Origin: Atherinomorus stipes
Taxonomy: Eukaryota; Chordata; Actinopteri; Atheriniformes; Atherinidae
Assembly (NCBI GenBank): GCA_023101725.1
Contig: JALJCO010012663.1
Location: 310,001 to 374,000, forward strand
DNA: 64,000 bases
Direction: 5' to 3'
Shown: positions 34,645 through 46,932 of the stretch, in pieces
Numbering within the stretch: position 1 is the stretch's first letter
Layout: each line of letters starts with the position of its first letter
Notes under the pieces: generated by a model
Databases searched by the model: none
What the model saw: only the letters and a program-made list of their open reading frames with translations
Told to the model about the DNA's origin: nothing
Made by a program: the position numbers and the translations under genes

Positions 34645-35897
34645 CAGCGGTCGGCAACCCGCGGCTCCGGAGCCGCATGCGGCTCTTTAGTCCCTCTGTT
34701 GCGGCTCCCTGACATTGGAAAATGAATTAATGACTATTCTACTTAAGTGTATTGTATTTTGGTTGGTTCACTTTAATAATGTGATTCTAAAAGACCAAGA
34801 CAAATGTCCCCTTGAGAGACAATAAAGTTTATTATCTTATTCTAAATCTGAGGATTATGATGATCAGAGGGATCATCATAATCCTCAGAATCACATTATT
34901 AAAGTGTACAGTTGCGCACTTTTCCCGAGTTCTCTGAGCACTGCAAATGCAGCACGTGAAATAAAATCCAACTCAACTATTAAAATAAAGACATAATTTA
35001 TATTTTACCATTTTGCAAAGCAGCCCATTGAGTGTCAGGTGCAACAAGCAGGTATTAAACATTAAAAACGGAATTAATTACAAACAAAGAATATCACTGA
35101 GTGTGGACGTGCCGCGGAGCGCTGAACTTTCCTCCTGGTGCACTATCCCACGAACGTCTCACAGCGGAGCGTCTCTGTTGCGCTGTTGCTGCAGTTCTGG
35201 CATTTAAAGTGAATAATAAACGAGCAAAAGCTTATTTGTCCACTCCGACCCTGTCATGCTGCGCTTTGATCACTTCTCCAGCCAGGTAGGCCAACGATAG
35301 AGAAGAAAAGTGTCTGATGCACTGAGCATGTTCAGCGCTGCGTGGGCAGATTCATTTGTTTTCACTGCTGACCAGATTATTTTGCGTAGCCATGTTCATA
35401 TTTTGTGAAACAGTAATTTCATTTTTCGGGTAGCTTACTGCACGCGCCAGTAAAAGGATGACGGCGCAGACAGGACAGCGTGTTTGGTTTGCTGCTGGTA
35501 GATTATTAAAGCTGCGTCTTTTTCCATCCTACATAAATACAACAAATAAAATAGATATAAAAAAAAAAAAAAGTGACCTTCAACCCGACGTCTTTTTCTT
35601 TTTTTTAGTTTAAAATGTTTTTTTTGCTGGATGCAGAAATGTAATTTCGTTTTCTCGTTTTTATGTTAAATGCAACACATTTAACGTTAAAGTTTTATTT
35701 AATTATCAATGTTAAAAGTCAGTTGATGCTCCAGTGTTTTCTTTATTGTAGGAAACGGGTCTAAAAGGCTGTTTGGCTGAAACAGGTTGCCGACCGGCTT
35801 ATTTAGGACGTTTACATTTTTGCGGCTCCAGACAGATTTGTTTTTCGGTTTTTTGGTCCAATATGGCTCTTTGAACATTTTGGGTTGCCGACCCCTG
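34645..35897. mobile_element. 1.25-kb hAT-type element with 8-bp target duplication
   Basis: It starts CAGCGGTCGGCAACCCGCGGCTCC and ends GGGTTGCCGACCCCTG, a clear inverted pair. GTCTAGGT is duplicated exactly on both sides (34637-34644 and 35898-35905). The GGCTCCGGAGCCGCATGCGGCTCTTT start is that of a widespread vertebrate hAT family. There is no intact transposase, so the copy is non-autonomous. Confidence 0.92.
34847..34889. repeat. Perfect 19-bp-stem hairpin in the hAT element
   Basis: 34847-34865 and 34871-34889 are exact inverted copies around a 5-base loop. The inverted pairing resumes outside (TCACTTTAATAATGTGATTCT near 34768 with its complement near 34888-34908) if a 55-base block (about 34790-34845) with a LINE-tail look (GACAATAAAGTTTATTATCTTATTCT) is left out. 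Confidence 0.9.
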
Positions 35898-35905
35898 GTC
35901 TAGGT

Positions 35906-37022
35906 GCTTGGTTTCAGTAATGTCTTGGTCTCGATAATGTTGATGATGCCAGCCTTTAGAATAACTCACTGCACTGTAAAAAAAAAAAAAAAAAAAAAGC
36001 TCCTCTTTCTTACAACTTACAGGTGCTAAGTCCTTGCTACAGCTTTGCAATATAGTGTATGCCCAAAGCTTGGGAAAGGAAACTTAGAAAAATCCGAAAT
36101 TACCTGCAACAAAAATCTTCGGGTTCAGGTGGTAAAGTGGGTTTTAAAGGGACTTAAATGTTCATGAGTTCAATGAACAATGCTGCTGTGTATTTTTCTG
36201 TAGTTTTTCCACTTTGTGCTATCTGATTTGAATCATAGTCATTTGGCTGCAAGTATTTAGCTTGAAGACTAGCAGGATGAATCATTTTGTGATGTCATGA
36301 CTGCAGTGAGAAACCACTTTACCCTCATTAAACTTTAACCTCTCACATCATCATTTTCACATGGAATTATAATGGAATCTACACAATGACTGTATTTTAG
36401 GGTCAAGTTGAGATGCATTCCACAAAGCCACCAATAAAAGTGTGTGAAGTTATTGAGTCTGATTTGTCATACCAATAAATAAATGAATGAAAATTAAAAA
36501 AAACCCACTGATGATGTATTTATATCATTTATTTATTTAGCTTTGCTCTCTTCAATTTGCAACCATGTAAAAAGGAAGTAGCCTTTTTCCCCAAAAACTA
36601 TCAGAACATAGTAGAAAATCATGAAGAAAGTCCTTATCAGGTCTTACGAAAAAAAAAAAAAAAAAAAAAAAATACAGGCAAAGATCAACAATATCTGACA
36701 TAATGGCATGTCATTGTTAAAAACTAAGCAAAATAAATTGTGTGAAAAAACTAAGTAATTCAGTGGTTTTAGAGCGTTCATATACACCACTCACTTGAAT
36801 TAATTTTAGAGTTTATGGAGCTCTGACTGTTATGACTTGTATGCAGAGAAGGGCTGGAATTAAAAAGCAGTCAAGAGTTCTGTCTGCAGTAGGCCGACCA
36901 CTACCAGCACAAGTACACATTACCACTACCAGGGCTGTTGAAGTGTCATTTCAACTCCGGATCAAGGAAAAATAACGTAACTAAAAACCTTCAATGATTA
37001 GGAAATTGTACAATAAAGACTG
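35906..37022. other. Non-coding DNA
   Basis: No gene is recognised. A runs occur at about 35978-35997 and 36650-36671. Confidence 0.55.
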
Positions 37023-37879
37023 TAAGGTCGTTTTCACACATATTTGGGTCGAGCCAGGCGCTGCCGCAGCAGTGGAGACATTACAATGTTTCAATTTTCA
37101 ACCAATAAGGCTCCATATGCTTTTTAATCACCGCGCCCAGCAGTAGCTCGAAAGACTAGTGCGTTATGTATCCATGACAACCAGACGGAAGTAGATGCGT
37201 CCCAGCTGTAAAGCGTGGCTGTGTTGTAAATAAAATGGGAATGATGGTGTGTTAAAGATGAGACACGGTTGGGTGTGGAAAACAATGTTGTCATGCACTG
37301 GAGGCGGCGGATTTCCAGACAAACCAGTGCAAGACGTGGATTGATTCTGTTCAACCGTGAAGTCCGGACCATACGCAGATATTTTCGGCAAACAGGCTGG
37401 TAACGGTGAGTTTTAAATATTGGCATTAACACTTTGCCTGCAGAGCCCTTGTTGGTAATTCTTCCAGTGTTTGTGAACGCCCCATTGATGTTAACATTAG
37501 AAATACATTAGAAGCTAGCAAACACATGATGATACTAAATGTTAGTTAGGCATGCTGTAACCCTGTTATTTGTAGTATAACACTGTCAATAAGGATATCC
37601 CAATAGTACAGGTGCCTACAGATACCTGTTTAGTTAAAAAAGGCGGAGTACCTGGGATTTAGGTTGAGCTAAAGTTGGTGCGCGTTCACACATCACTCGC
37701 GCCGCATTTCAGGTCGACGCAAGCTGCTCCGAAACCACCCTGTTCAGCTGGTCCGAGAGAGGGTGAGTTAGGTTGACTACGAGGGTGAATGGCTTGTTCA
37801 CACAGACCCTGTCGTGCCGTGTTCGGTACCAAAACCCAGTTAGGTCAACCTAAATAGGTCCTGTGTGAAGATGACCTTA
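37023..37879. mobile_element. 857-bp TIR element
   Basis: TAAGGTCGTTTTCACACA at the left is mirrored by TAAGGTCATCTTCACACA on the other strand at the right end. GGTCGAGCCAGGCG-like and GGTCGACGCAAGC-like subterminal words recur. Target duplication and superfamily are not resolved. Confidence 0.65.
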
Positions 37880-38733
37880 GTTCCTAGAAGTTGTCCTTCT
37901 GTGAAGTATGTCTTGACCAGACTCTTTTTAACTATGTTTAACCACATCCTCACATAGCACTAAGTGCAAAGAGAATGTGATAACATCTCACAATGGCAAG
38001 CTCGAGAAATAAATAATGCAGGTGCAGATTTCACAGGCAGCAGAGCAAAATAGAAAAACTTGCCAACAACTAACATACTGTATGTGATAATGACTATGAT
38101 GATGGCTGGTGCTAAATATCTATAACCTCTGTTGATTACTATGAGGAAAAAATAACATGATGTGAAGATGCATGCCAACTGGAAAAACAAACTTCATATT
38201 GTAACAAACAGAACTTTAGTGAGAGTGTAGCAAATGTAAATGTGCACTTAGGTCTTGGATGTAGAGTAAAGCATTAAAAAAATATAGTTTAAGTAATAAT
38301 AAGAAGACAACTACTGGTATTTCAACTTGTTCAAACTAGCTTAATTCTGATTTTTTTTTTCCATATGTAAAATATCAGATTTGACAGCCTTCGCAGTACA
38401 AATCTGATTTATTTTAAATCACAGGCCCCTTTCACTGTCATATAATCCCAAATCAGATACATATCCAATCTGTGTGGAAGCCACTTCAGTCTGAGCAGTC
38501 ATGTTGCATCAGACATTTACATTGGTGAGGTGACACAGACATCTTATTTCTGTGCCAGCAGAGATAGGACATGGTAAGATCAAATGTAAAGAATAAAAAG
38601 AAGAATGCTATACTTCTTTGACTGTACCAATTAAGCACACCAGATTCTTGTCAGCCACACTCACGGGTGCGCCTCCATGACTAGGCGCATGACATGTATT
38701 AGGGTTTCTGTATGTTCTTCAAAATAATAAAGG
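37880..38733. other. AT-rich non-coding DNA
   Basis: Nothing coding is recognised. Confidence 0.55.
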
Positions 38734-38741
38734 GAAACATT

Positions 38742-39143
38742 TAGGGCTGTCAAAAAAATTAATCCTGATTAATCACATTGCTTTTTTCACTTCTAGAACA
38801 CATTTAGGGTTAAAGGTGTCTCACCAGGAATTCTGCATTTATCTTTAGTAGACTAAACTACTGAAACCCTGTCCTTACATGTCTCCCTATAGTCCTTCAG
38901 ACAGCTGCAGTTTAGTCCAGAATGTTGCTGATACGTCCACACACGCTGACTTTACAACTGTCCTAATGTAAAGCTGAAATTCAGGTCTGAGTCCTGGACT
39001 ACTCCCGGATGTGTAGCTTGGTTTTAGCCTTTAAGTTGTAAAACAAAAGTTAATGTATTTTCTGCATATAGAAGTAGTAATTAAAAAGGACATCTCTTGT
39101 TTGACAATAGGATTAATTTAGGATTAATTTGTTGACAGCCCTA
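38742..39143. mobile_element. 402-bp hAT-like MITE with 8-bp target duplication
   Basis: TAGGGCTGTCAAAAAAATTAAT at the left pairs with the right end (ATTAATTTGTTGACAGCCCTA). GAAACATT is duplicated exactly on both sides (38734-38741 and 39144-39151). GGATTAATTTAGGATTAAT-type repeats lie near the right end. Confidence 0.92.
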
Positions 39144-39151
39144 GAAACATT

Positions 39152-40235
39152 ATAATCTGAATAAAATCCAAATAATCCAGCTTTCCATCAGTAATTAAAT
39201 ACACAAATGTTATCAAACTGCCATTTTAAGGGGTTAAGATTTTGAAAACTCTTTGAATGTTTGGTAGTTTGGAGTATGGTGAAATTTTCCCAGTAAATTT
39301 GAAAAGAAAAAAGCGGAGACATATTAATTGTGAAGTTTTAAAACACTTATTTGGAACCAGACATTTTTGTACATAATGACTTCAAAAGGTAGAAAATTGA
39401 ATTGATGCTTGAGGGTTAATAGAGGCAATGTCTAGCAGCGGCCTTAACCACTCTCATAATAAAGCAAACTCCCATCTGATGGATGACTAATTTAAAAAAA
39501 AAGTTAAATATATTAAAAATTTAAATAAATAACTAAGGATATGTCACATGTGGAAACCAGAAAACAAATAGGTGCACTACTCTGCATAATGTGTTCCAGT
39601 GATGATAGAGCTGGGATGATTTCCTTGACAAGAGTGCCGGTGGCAAGTCACACAGATAAACACACACATGCACAATGGTATGAGTACACACATTGGGACT
39701 AGCTCGCAATATCTATGCTCTAATCAGAATCTTAATTAGTCTGCTAGCAGCGTCCCATTAACATATATTCCTCCTAATTAAGCAGGGACACACATACGAG
39801 GGAGAGAGCAAGAGACAGAGAAATTAAAGATGTTTCTTAAAGTTACTCGAGATGAGAAAATAAATTGACAAAACAGAACAGCAGGTGTAAAGCTTTAATC
39901 TGCCAAACTCATTCTGGCTAGCTGACAGAAACAGTCAAACTGAGCTCTGTAGCTTTGGTGGGAACGATTATGCTGTAAAAGTGAAGAGAAACCAAGTTTG
40001 TCTATTAAAGCACTCTGTACTCTGCTCAGGTAACCTTGTAAAAGCCTTGGATATTTTCCCAGTGTTGAGGCTGAATGAATAGGAGAAGGTAGGACTCCAG
40101 GTTTGTGAACAATTAGCCAACAGAAGTTCAAGGAGGACATTCGACCTTGACTAAAGTCCATCTTTATGTGAACACAGTGATCAATACAACAGGATCAACT
40201 GTATTCCATACTTCATTATATGTTGCAACTAATCT
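39152..40235. other. Non-coding DNA
   Basis: No gene or bounded repeat is recognised. Confidence 0.55.
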
Positions 40236-40776
40236 AAAAGGTACAGTACGTAAGAGTTACTGACATCTAGTGGTAAAGATGGGTGTTGCAAGAAAAGATG
40301 TTTTCTTTCAAATGATTTAATATTCTAAGCACTGTAGTGAATGCATAGTGGCTATTCGTGGCCAAAGTTCTCCCAGACATAAATATGTTTTTATTTTTGA
40401 GTGGATCCAGTGGTCTCATTTGTAGCTACCATGAGCAACTACTTTTATTTCTTGTCAGGCATTACTTATCCCAAACAGTGCTCTAACAACTCCCTATAAA
40501 CAAAGCTGGTACAGCAGTTTTAAAATTCAGTGGGTTCTTACTTCACACCCATTCTTTTGTCCATTTAGGGACACCGTAGTAAAAATGGTGGCACAAATAT
40601 GACAGCCTCCATATGTGCACCGCCCAGCAAGTAGATATAAATGACTCATTCTAAGAAAATAAACACAAAACAGCTATTCTAGTGCAGCGATTACACAGCA
40701 ATAGAAACACAGTTTTGAATTATGTATCACATTTTTCTGCCATTGACCTGTGATTTTTTACATACTGTACCTTTAA
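40236..40776. mobile_element. TIR element, about 540 bp
   Basis: TAAAAGGTACAGTACGTAA at the left is mirrored by TTACATACTGTACCTTTA at the right, next to TA dinucleotides on both sides. The interior includes CTGACATCTAGTGGTAAAG, a word common in fish MITEs. Confidence 0.65.
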
Positions 40777-41049
40777 CTTTGAAGCAAATTTCACATATTC
40801 AAGCAACCAGTCAAAAATATTTTATTGATAATTCTGTGACATATTTCATGATTTTTCCCCACAAAAACAGTGTCAGGGCTCTAACCAGATCAAAGTAAAG
40901 ACTTGCAATCTTTCAGTCTCCTGGCCCATGCAAATCTCTTTTTTTTTTTAGCTTCTGTTAGTAGTGGTTTCTTTGCAGGATTTCAACTCTGATGGTCTGA
41001 TTCATGTATTCTTTTCAAAACAGCTGACGCTGTGGTCTGTAATCCACTT

Positions 41050-41549
41050 GAACCGTACCGATATCCAATTTACTGATATTGTCCAACTCTTCGAATATCC
41101 AATATCAACTGATACCGATCTATGCACACAACTGTGAGGTTGTATCTCATATTTTGGCAGCCATACTGTATGTCAGATACAAGTAGCACCAACATGTGGC
41201 TAATTATGTTTCTGACAACTTGGTAACTCAATCAGTGACTTAAAACCAGACATATTATAAGCAGCTTCAAAGCAAGTCAGTCTGTAGCAGCAGCACTGTA
41301 GTCACATGACTCTAAAAGGAATGGTGGGATATGAAGTTCTTTCATAAAAAGTGACTTCTACATGCCAGACTGGTGCTAACGGAACAAGATCTCGTGAGAT
41401 TCCGTAACAGAACAAGATCTTGCAGGATTTCGTTTGTAAAAATATTGGTCCAAAAATACCTGATACTGATCATTTCTCATATCACATTTTAATGTCAATG
41501 ACAATGAATGACCGATATCAGTAGGCAGACACTATATGGACATCTCTAG
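41050..41549. mobile_element. Partial hAT-like MITE with CCGATATC repeats
   Basis: Both ends are rich in ATACCGATATC / GATATCGG-type words (41057-41130 and 41495-41525). The right end reads CTATATGGACATCTCTA, a TAGAGATG-type hAT terminus. The matching left terminus was not found, so the left limit is approximate. Confidence 0.45.
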
Positions 41550-43339
41550 CTCTGATATTACTACTATTACTACTACTACTACTGTGACTTAGCAGACGCT
41601 TTTTTCCAAAGTGACTTCCATCTGAGAGAACACATGCAAATGAAATAGGAGGGTACAGCATGGATAAGTGCTGGTCTGACTGCTGTGAGTCCAGTTGGAC
41701 ACAGGTGCTGCCATGCAGTGCAAGAAGATTTTTTTCTGTCTGTGTGTTTTGTTTTGTTTTTAAAATGAGGTGTTGAGTTTTGAGACTGGTAACTGCAATA
41801 AACTTCTCTGCTGCAGCAGAAGTTAGTTTTGAATCTCCCATACTGTAAAGAATCTGAGGAGAGCCAGATTCATTCGGGTGTTAAGGTTTTTGCAACCGCA
41901 CTTAAAGACACATGAGAAGATCTTACAAAAATTACATTTTGTAATGGCAAACTTTCAGTTATCAGGAAATACGAAGAAAGTGGGGGAAGAAGTAAATATG
42001 ATTTCAAATTAACTGCAACACACGATATTACACCAATCCATGTCACCAGAACAGACTGCCATCTTGGTAGGCAAGATGGTGCCTTTGTGGATGGTACGCA
42101 GTCTGTGTCACCTGGGTTTGTTCGTGTTGTTTGTGTTTTGGCTTTTTGACAATGACGATGTGTCTTCATTACTGGTGTACGATTGTCTGACGTGAGTAAA
42201 AATCAAGGATTCACTGAACAATGTCCCAGATAATTTTAACATTGGACATTCAAAGACCCTTGCTAGCATCTGTGCCAGGGTATCTATGGCATTTTGTCTG
42301 TGCGTTGCTGAGCAACAAGCAGCATAGGTGATGGAGGAGGAGAGGAGGAGTACACGTCAAACTCAAAGCTTGCTGTGTTCTAACAACATGGATCATCATG
42401 ACTTTTCATCATATGAAATATACCCGGACTTTGACATCTTTGCCTTTCATCGCAGTGGCTCCTACCAGTTTGCCCTGTTTTGCCCTGTGAGGATCCAGAG
42501 ATGAGGCTGTGTTTAACAGTTTCTCCATTTGATTGCCTGAGCCACAGAGCAGCCAGCGAGCAGTTAACCTCATGCAGCATTTTTCAGCAGTTGCTCACAA
42601 ATAAAAACTTTATGTTGAGCAATCTAATCTCTGCTCATTACCTGGATTTTCTTCTGTTGACTGAAACCCTAAACCAGGCTGGACAGATTAACATCCCAGA
42701 GGTGGCACTTCCTTTGAGTTACATAGTAATGATTATCTGTTCCTTTCACTTTTTAAACAGTGTATATAGGCTATATATAGACTGGTGATAAATTGGTGAA
42801 CAGTTACAGTGTCATAGCATTTTCATTTCCTCTATATGCTATTTACTACATTTTTATATTACAATTGGCCATCAGCAGTGACTCATCCTTTACAATATTA
42901 GTGATATACTGGCTGAACAAGCATTGCTTTTATTTGTCAGGGTAATCTAAAACTAAAGACTGTGGGTGATGACCAAAAAGGATGTTGTGGGTGAAAGATA
43001 AAAAGGAACATTTTGCTTTAGATGCTAATGTCTTTATTGCGATGCCAGAGCTGCCTACAGTTCCGTGTTATGACTCATGTCCTACGATCCAAAGCCACCA
43101 CAGCTGTAGTTCTACACCATTCTGCATTTTAGGTCTCTGCATCACATTGTGATTGTATAAAAAGGTTATGCAAATTTTAAGAAATTTTCAGTGATGGGAT
43201 AGCTACAGGGGCATCGGGAGTTATGCAGACTTTTGATCTCTTGTAACGAAAAAGCTGAGACAAAAGGTAAAGCTATCAATTTACTGGTTGATCAACGTCT
43301 CTATACTCTCGCCAATTGTCACGAACTGTGGTGGCCGAA
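41550..43339. other. Non-coding DNA with a short dispersed repeat
   Basis: A TAC tract (41557-41582) is followed by CTTAGCAGACGCTTTTTTCCAAAGTGACTTCC (about 41587-41618), a word common in fish interspersed repeats. No gene is recognised in the rest. Confidence 0.5.
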
Positions 43340-43612
43340 AGAAATACCGTGTGAATACAAGCCGCAGAAATGAGTTTCCTCTGCAGGGTGGCCAGGCTCT
43401 CCTTTAGAGATAGAGGGGGAAGCTGGATCATCTGGGAGAGACCCAAAGTAGAGTTGCTGCTCCTCCACATTGAGGGGAGCCAGATTAGGTGGCTTGGACA
43501 TCTGGTTAGGATTGAGGTGCTCTCTATTGAGGTGTTCCGGGAGTGTCCACCCAGCAGGAGATCCCAGAGAAGAACCCTGATGGGCTGGAGGGAAAGACTT
43601 AAGTATTTTTTT
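43340..43612 (+). pseudogene. LINE reverse transcriptase C-terminal fragment
   Basis: The frame 43370-43618 reads MSFLCRVARLSFRDRGGSW, then IRWLGHLVRI and RECPPSRRSQRRT, the C-terminal end of a fish non-LTR retrotransposon ORF2. The same region is present in the antisense fragment at 45.4 kb (MSFLRRVAGLSLRDKVRSS). It is truncated on both sides; the clade is not determined. Confidence 0.7.
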
Positions 43613-45299
43613 TATTAGTAAAATTTCTCTTGTTAAACCCTTGCAATGGTGTGTGTGAATACTGCCTAGTTTTAAATCCCCCTTTCCCTGCTCTGTTGGC
43701 CATGATGGTTGCTGTAAATTGCCCCGAGCAATGTGAGCTCTGTTAGAAAATGTTATTTCTGTTAATTTATTACACTTATTTCTATGTTATTTACAAGTTA
43801 TTCTTCAATTCTGCGCAGTGATTAAGACCTCATTTTTGGATTGATTCTTATTTGACTGCCAGCAAGTGTAAGGAACTGCTGGTGTTTATTTTTAAAATTA
43901 ATTTGTTTCATTGGACTTTAAATTGTCGTAATTTAATTTATATATAACAGTTTGATACAACTTTTGTTTGTGTGGAAAAAACTATAATGTTGTAGAAAAG
44001 ATTGTACCTGAGAAATGCTGTTAAAAAAGGAAATTTGCCGACCCTACCTCCAAAATGACAATGTTATAGGTGAACAAGAAAAACTGCAATACCAATATCA
44101 TCAAAACATCAGGAAGTATAAAAGGATTCTGAAAGTTGACAAGAATCTATTATGTTACAGTCTTTTTCAGGCCCCCCAAAGACGAGAATAAGCACACAGA
44201 TTCAGAACTGTATACAATATTTATTGACAATGGAGTAATTTCCATTTGTTTTCATAGTAAAGACGGAGACTTAATTTTACAGGGCTTATCTTTGAGAAGG
44301 GAAAAGCTCTGGGATTCTGGGAATGTTCTTGTGAGTGGCATGTAGGATTTCTCTAGGTGGTGGGTGAGAGGGTAAGGGGGATTGAAGCTGCTTGGAGTGA
44401 GGTCCAGGGCAGCAGGAGGCTAAGGCTTCTTCTGTGAGTGTGTGCAAACATACACTGTCACCAAGATGTGTCATGTAGGCTTTTAAGATGCCATTCTATC
44501 CTTATTCTCCAGAGGAAACTCTGCTGTCTACTGAAAACCTTTCATTTCTAAAAACCTCAGCTTTTCAGCAACAAAGAAAAAAAAAAGTTTTTTTTTTCAA
44601 ACAGTTTACAACCCTTTTGAATTTTAAACAACATATTATGAAAGGATCTCATTAGCATACATTTCATTAAATATTCAATATCCCTCTTGGATAATGTAAT
44701 CATTCTCTATAGTATAAATATGAAAACTGGATTAACAAGAATTTTCCAAACAACAGTGTTTGTATTTTTTTTTTTAAGGATAATCTTACACAGAATATAG
44801 AAGTATAAAAATATATGCAACAAAAAGCGTTGTGGGGTACAAACACATATCCAAAGTGTAGAACTCATGAAGCAGAACTTGTCAGATGCCGGAAAGCTTT
44901 GGAAACAACGTTGGTGTCTTGCCAACATTCATTCACAACACACTCAGTCAAAAACTCACCCCAAAATGGACCATACAGTCACACACATGCACCATTATTC
45001 TGAAGAGTGAAAATAGTATGTACGTATATATATATACTGTATATACACATATATACTGTCTGAAGTGTATCTTAAAATTTTAAAAGACTTGGAATATTCC
45101 AGGTACTTATGCCTGTGTGAAGAGAAACTGCAGTATGCTGCAATTATTATAAACACTACTGTAAATGTATTATTTAGGGGCCTTGTGTTAAATAAGTAAA
45201 TTAAAAAAAAACATAGAAAACATCTGAATAAAGTTTACAAACAGTTATTTCACTCTGGCTGGGCACAGGCATGGTGCTGGTTCCTCAACCTTATTCTGA
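43613..45299. other. Non-coding DNA, possibly including the end of a long gabrb2 3' UTR
   Basis: No coding sequence is recognised. TTTATT at 44219-44224 is AATAAA on the minus strand and could be a distal polyadenylation signal of the gabrb2 gene upstream on that strand. This is inference only. Confidence 0.35.
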
Positions 45300-45349
45300 A
45301 CTAGCCTGTGCATTCACTTTGAACAAAAAATAGTTTGGAACATGAAAAG

Positions 45350-45830
45350 TTGGTTCTTAAAGGGCACCAAAAGATCCTCTCTATACGGCGAAGCAGCGGC
45401 TCTACTTTGAGTCCCTCCCACATGTCCGAGCTCCTCACCTTATCTCTAAGGGAGAGCCCGGCCACCCTGCGGAGGAAACTCATTTCAGCCGCTTGTAGCC
45501 GCAATCTCATTCTTTCGGTCATGACCCACAGCTCATGGCCATAGGTGAGGGTAGGAACGTAGATCGACCGGTAAATGGAGAGCTTCGCCTTCCGGCTCAG
45601 CTCCTTCTTCACCACGACGGACCGATGCAGCGTCCTCATCACTGCAGACGCTGCACTGATCCATCTGTCAATCTCCCGCTCCATTTTCCCCTCATTCCTG
45701 AACAAGACCTCGAGATACTTGAACTCCTCCACCTGGGGCAGGACCTCACTCCCGACCCAGAGAGGACACTCAACCCTTTTCCCTGTGAGGACCATGGTCT
45801 CGGATTTGGAGGTGCTGATTTATTATTGTC
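45350..45830 (-). pseudogene. LINE reverse transcriptase C-terminal fragment (antisense)
   Basis: The minus-strand frame (45795 down to about 45370) reads KRVECPLWVGSEVLPQVEEF, then SRKAKLSIYRSIYVPTLTYG and AAEMSFLRRVAGLSLRDKVR, the palm/thumb-to-C-terminal segment of a fish LINE ORF2. It is nearly uninterrupted over about 140 codons, so it is younger than the 43.3-kb fragment. Both ends are truncated, and a TA tract (45838-45888) lies at the upstream edge. Confidence 0.8.
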
Positions 45831-45837
45831 ATATATA

Positions 45838-45838
45838 T

Positions 45839-45888
<50 letters not shown>
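45838..45888. repeat. (TA)n microsatellite
   Basis: A TA-rich tract with a few C and G interruptions. Confidence 0.95.
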
Positions 45889-46898
45889 GAATAAACTGCT
45901 CATATTTACTGCCGCATAGTAAAGTCCGCCCACTTTGCTTCTGATTACACTGGTGTGAACACCAGCCAGTTTGACGGAAAGCACCGAGGTTCTGAGACTC
46001 AACAACTAAGATTGGCTCCAGAACCAGAACCATGTCTGTGTAAAAGCACCCAAAAGTACTGCAATCTTTTTCCATTTGTGTGAATCATGCAGACCTGAGA
46101 CTTTTGAATGTTGACCTGATGAAGACGCATCATTAGTCTCCTCATCACTTCATCCTCTGAATGAGCGTGTGTGTGTGTGTGTCTTCGAAGAGATGGCATA
46201 CACGAGGCTGTATTTAGCTAATCAATGGTGCAAGAACTTAGGTTTTTGCTGACACGTTACAGCAGATACATGCTGCAAAAGAATCAACTACATTCATAAA
46301 CACATGGACATTTTGGCAGAAATAAAAAACATACATTGATGAACAGAGCAACAACCAAATCAAAAAGTGATCAAGTGACATTATAGTCTATTTACATTTT
46401 TTAAAATCATCCTTTGCATTCTCATAACATTACAGTATAAACAGTACTGTAACACATTTAGTCCTCTCTGTGTTTATTTACAGGAAAATTATGTTCCAAT
46501 ATAGGACTGCTAATATGTTACCCCATATATACATATTTGAATTTTCCTCCTTTCTTTCTGTCTGATCATTTCTGTTCCTCTTTCCCCCCACTGGAGGCTC
46601 TCAGTGTCTCTCTCTATGTCCAATATCCAGGACGCCCCACACATCTCATTTGCTCTCAAGTCCCATCTGAAGCATCTAACATCTCCATTTTCAGTTTTGC
46701 CTTTTCTTTGAACTCTGCCTAAACCTGTCCTGAGTGTTTGCTTGAATTTTTTATGCATTAGCCAACTCATACGGAGTGCAGATTTTTTGTTTGTTTTGTT
46801 TTCATCCATTTTTTCTCATCTGCCTCCTGTGTGGTGTTAACAGCCATAAAAAACCATCAATGCTATTGATCCATTTCTCAAAACACCTTGTGATACTC

Positions 46899-46932
<34 letters not shown>

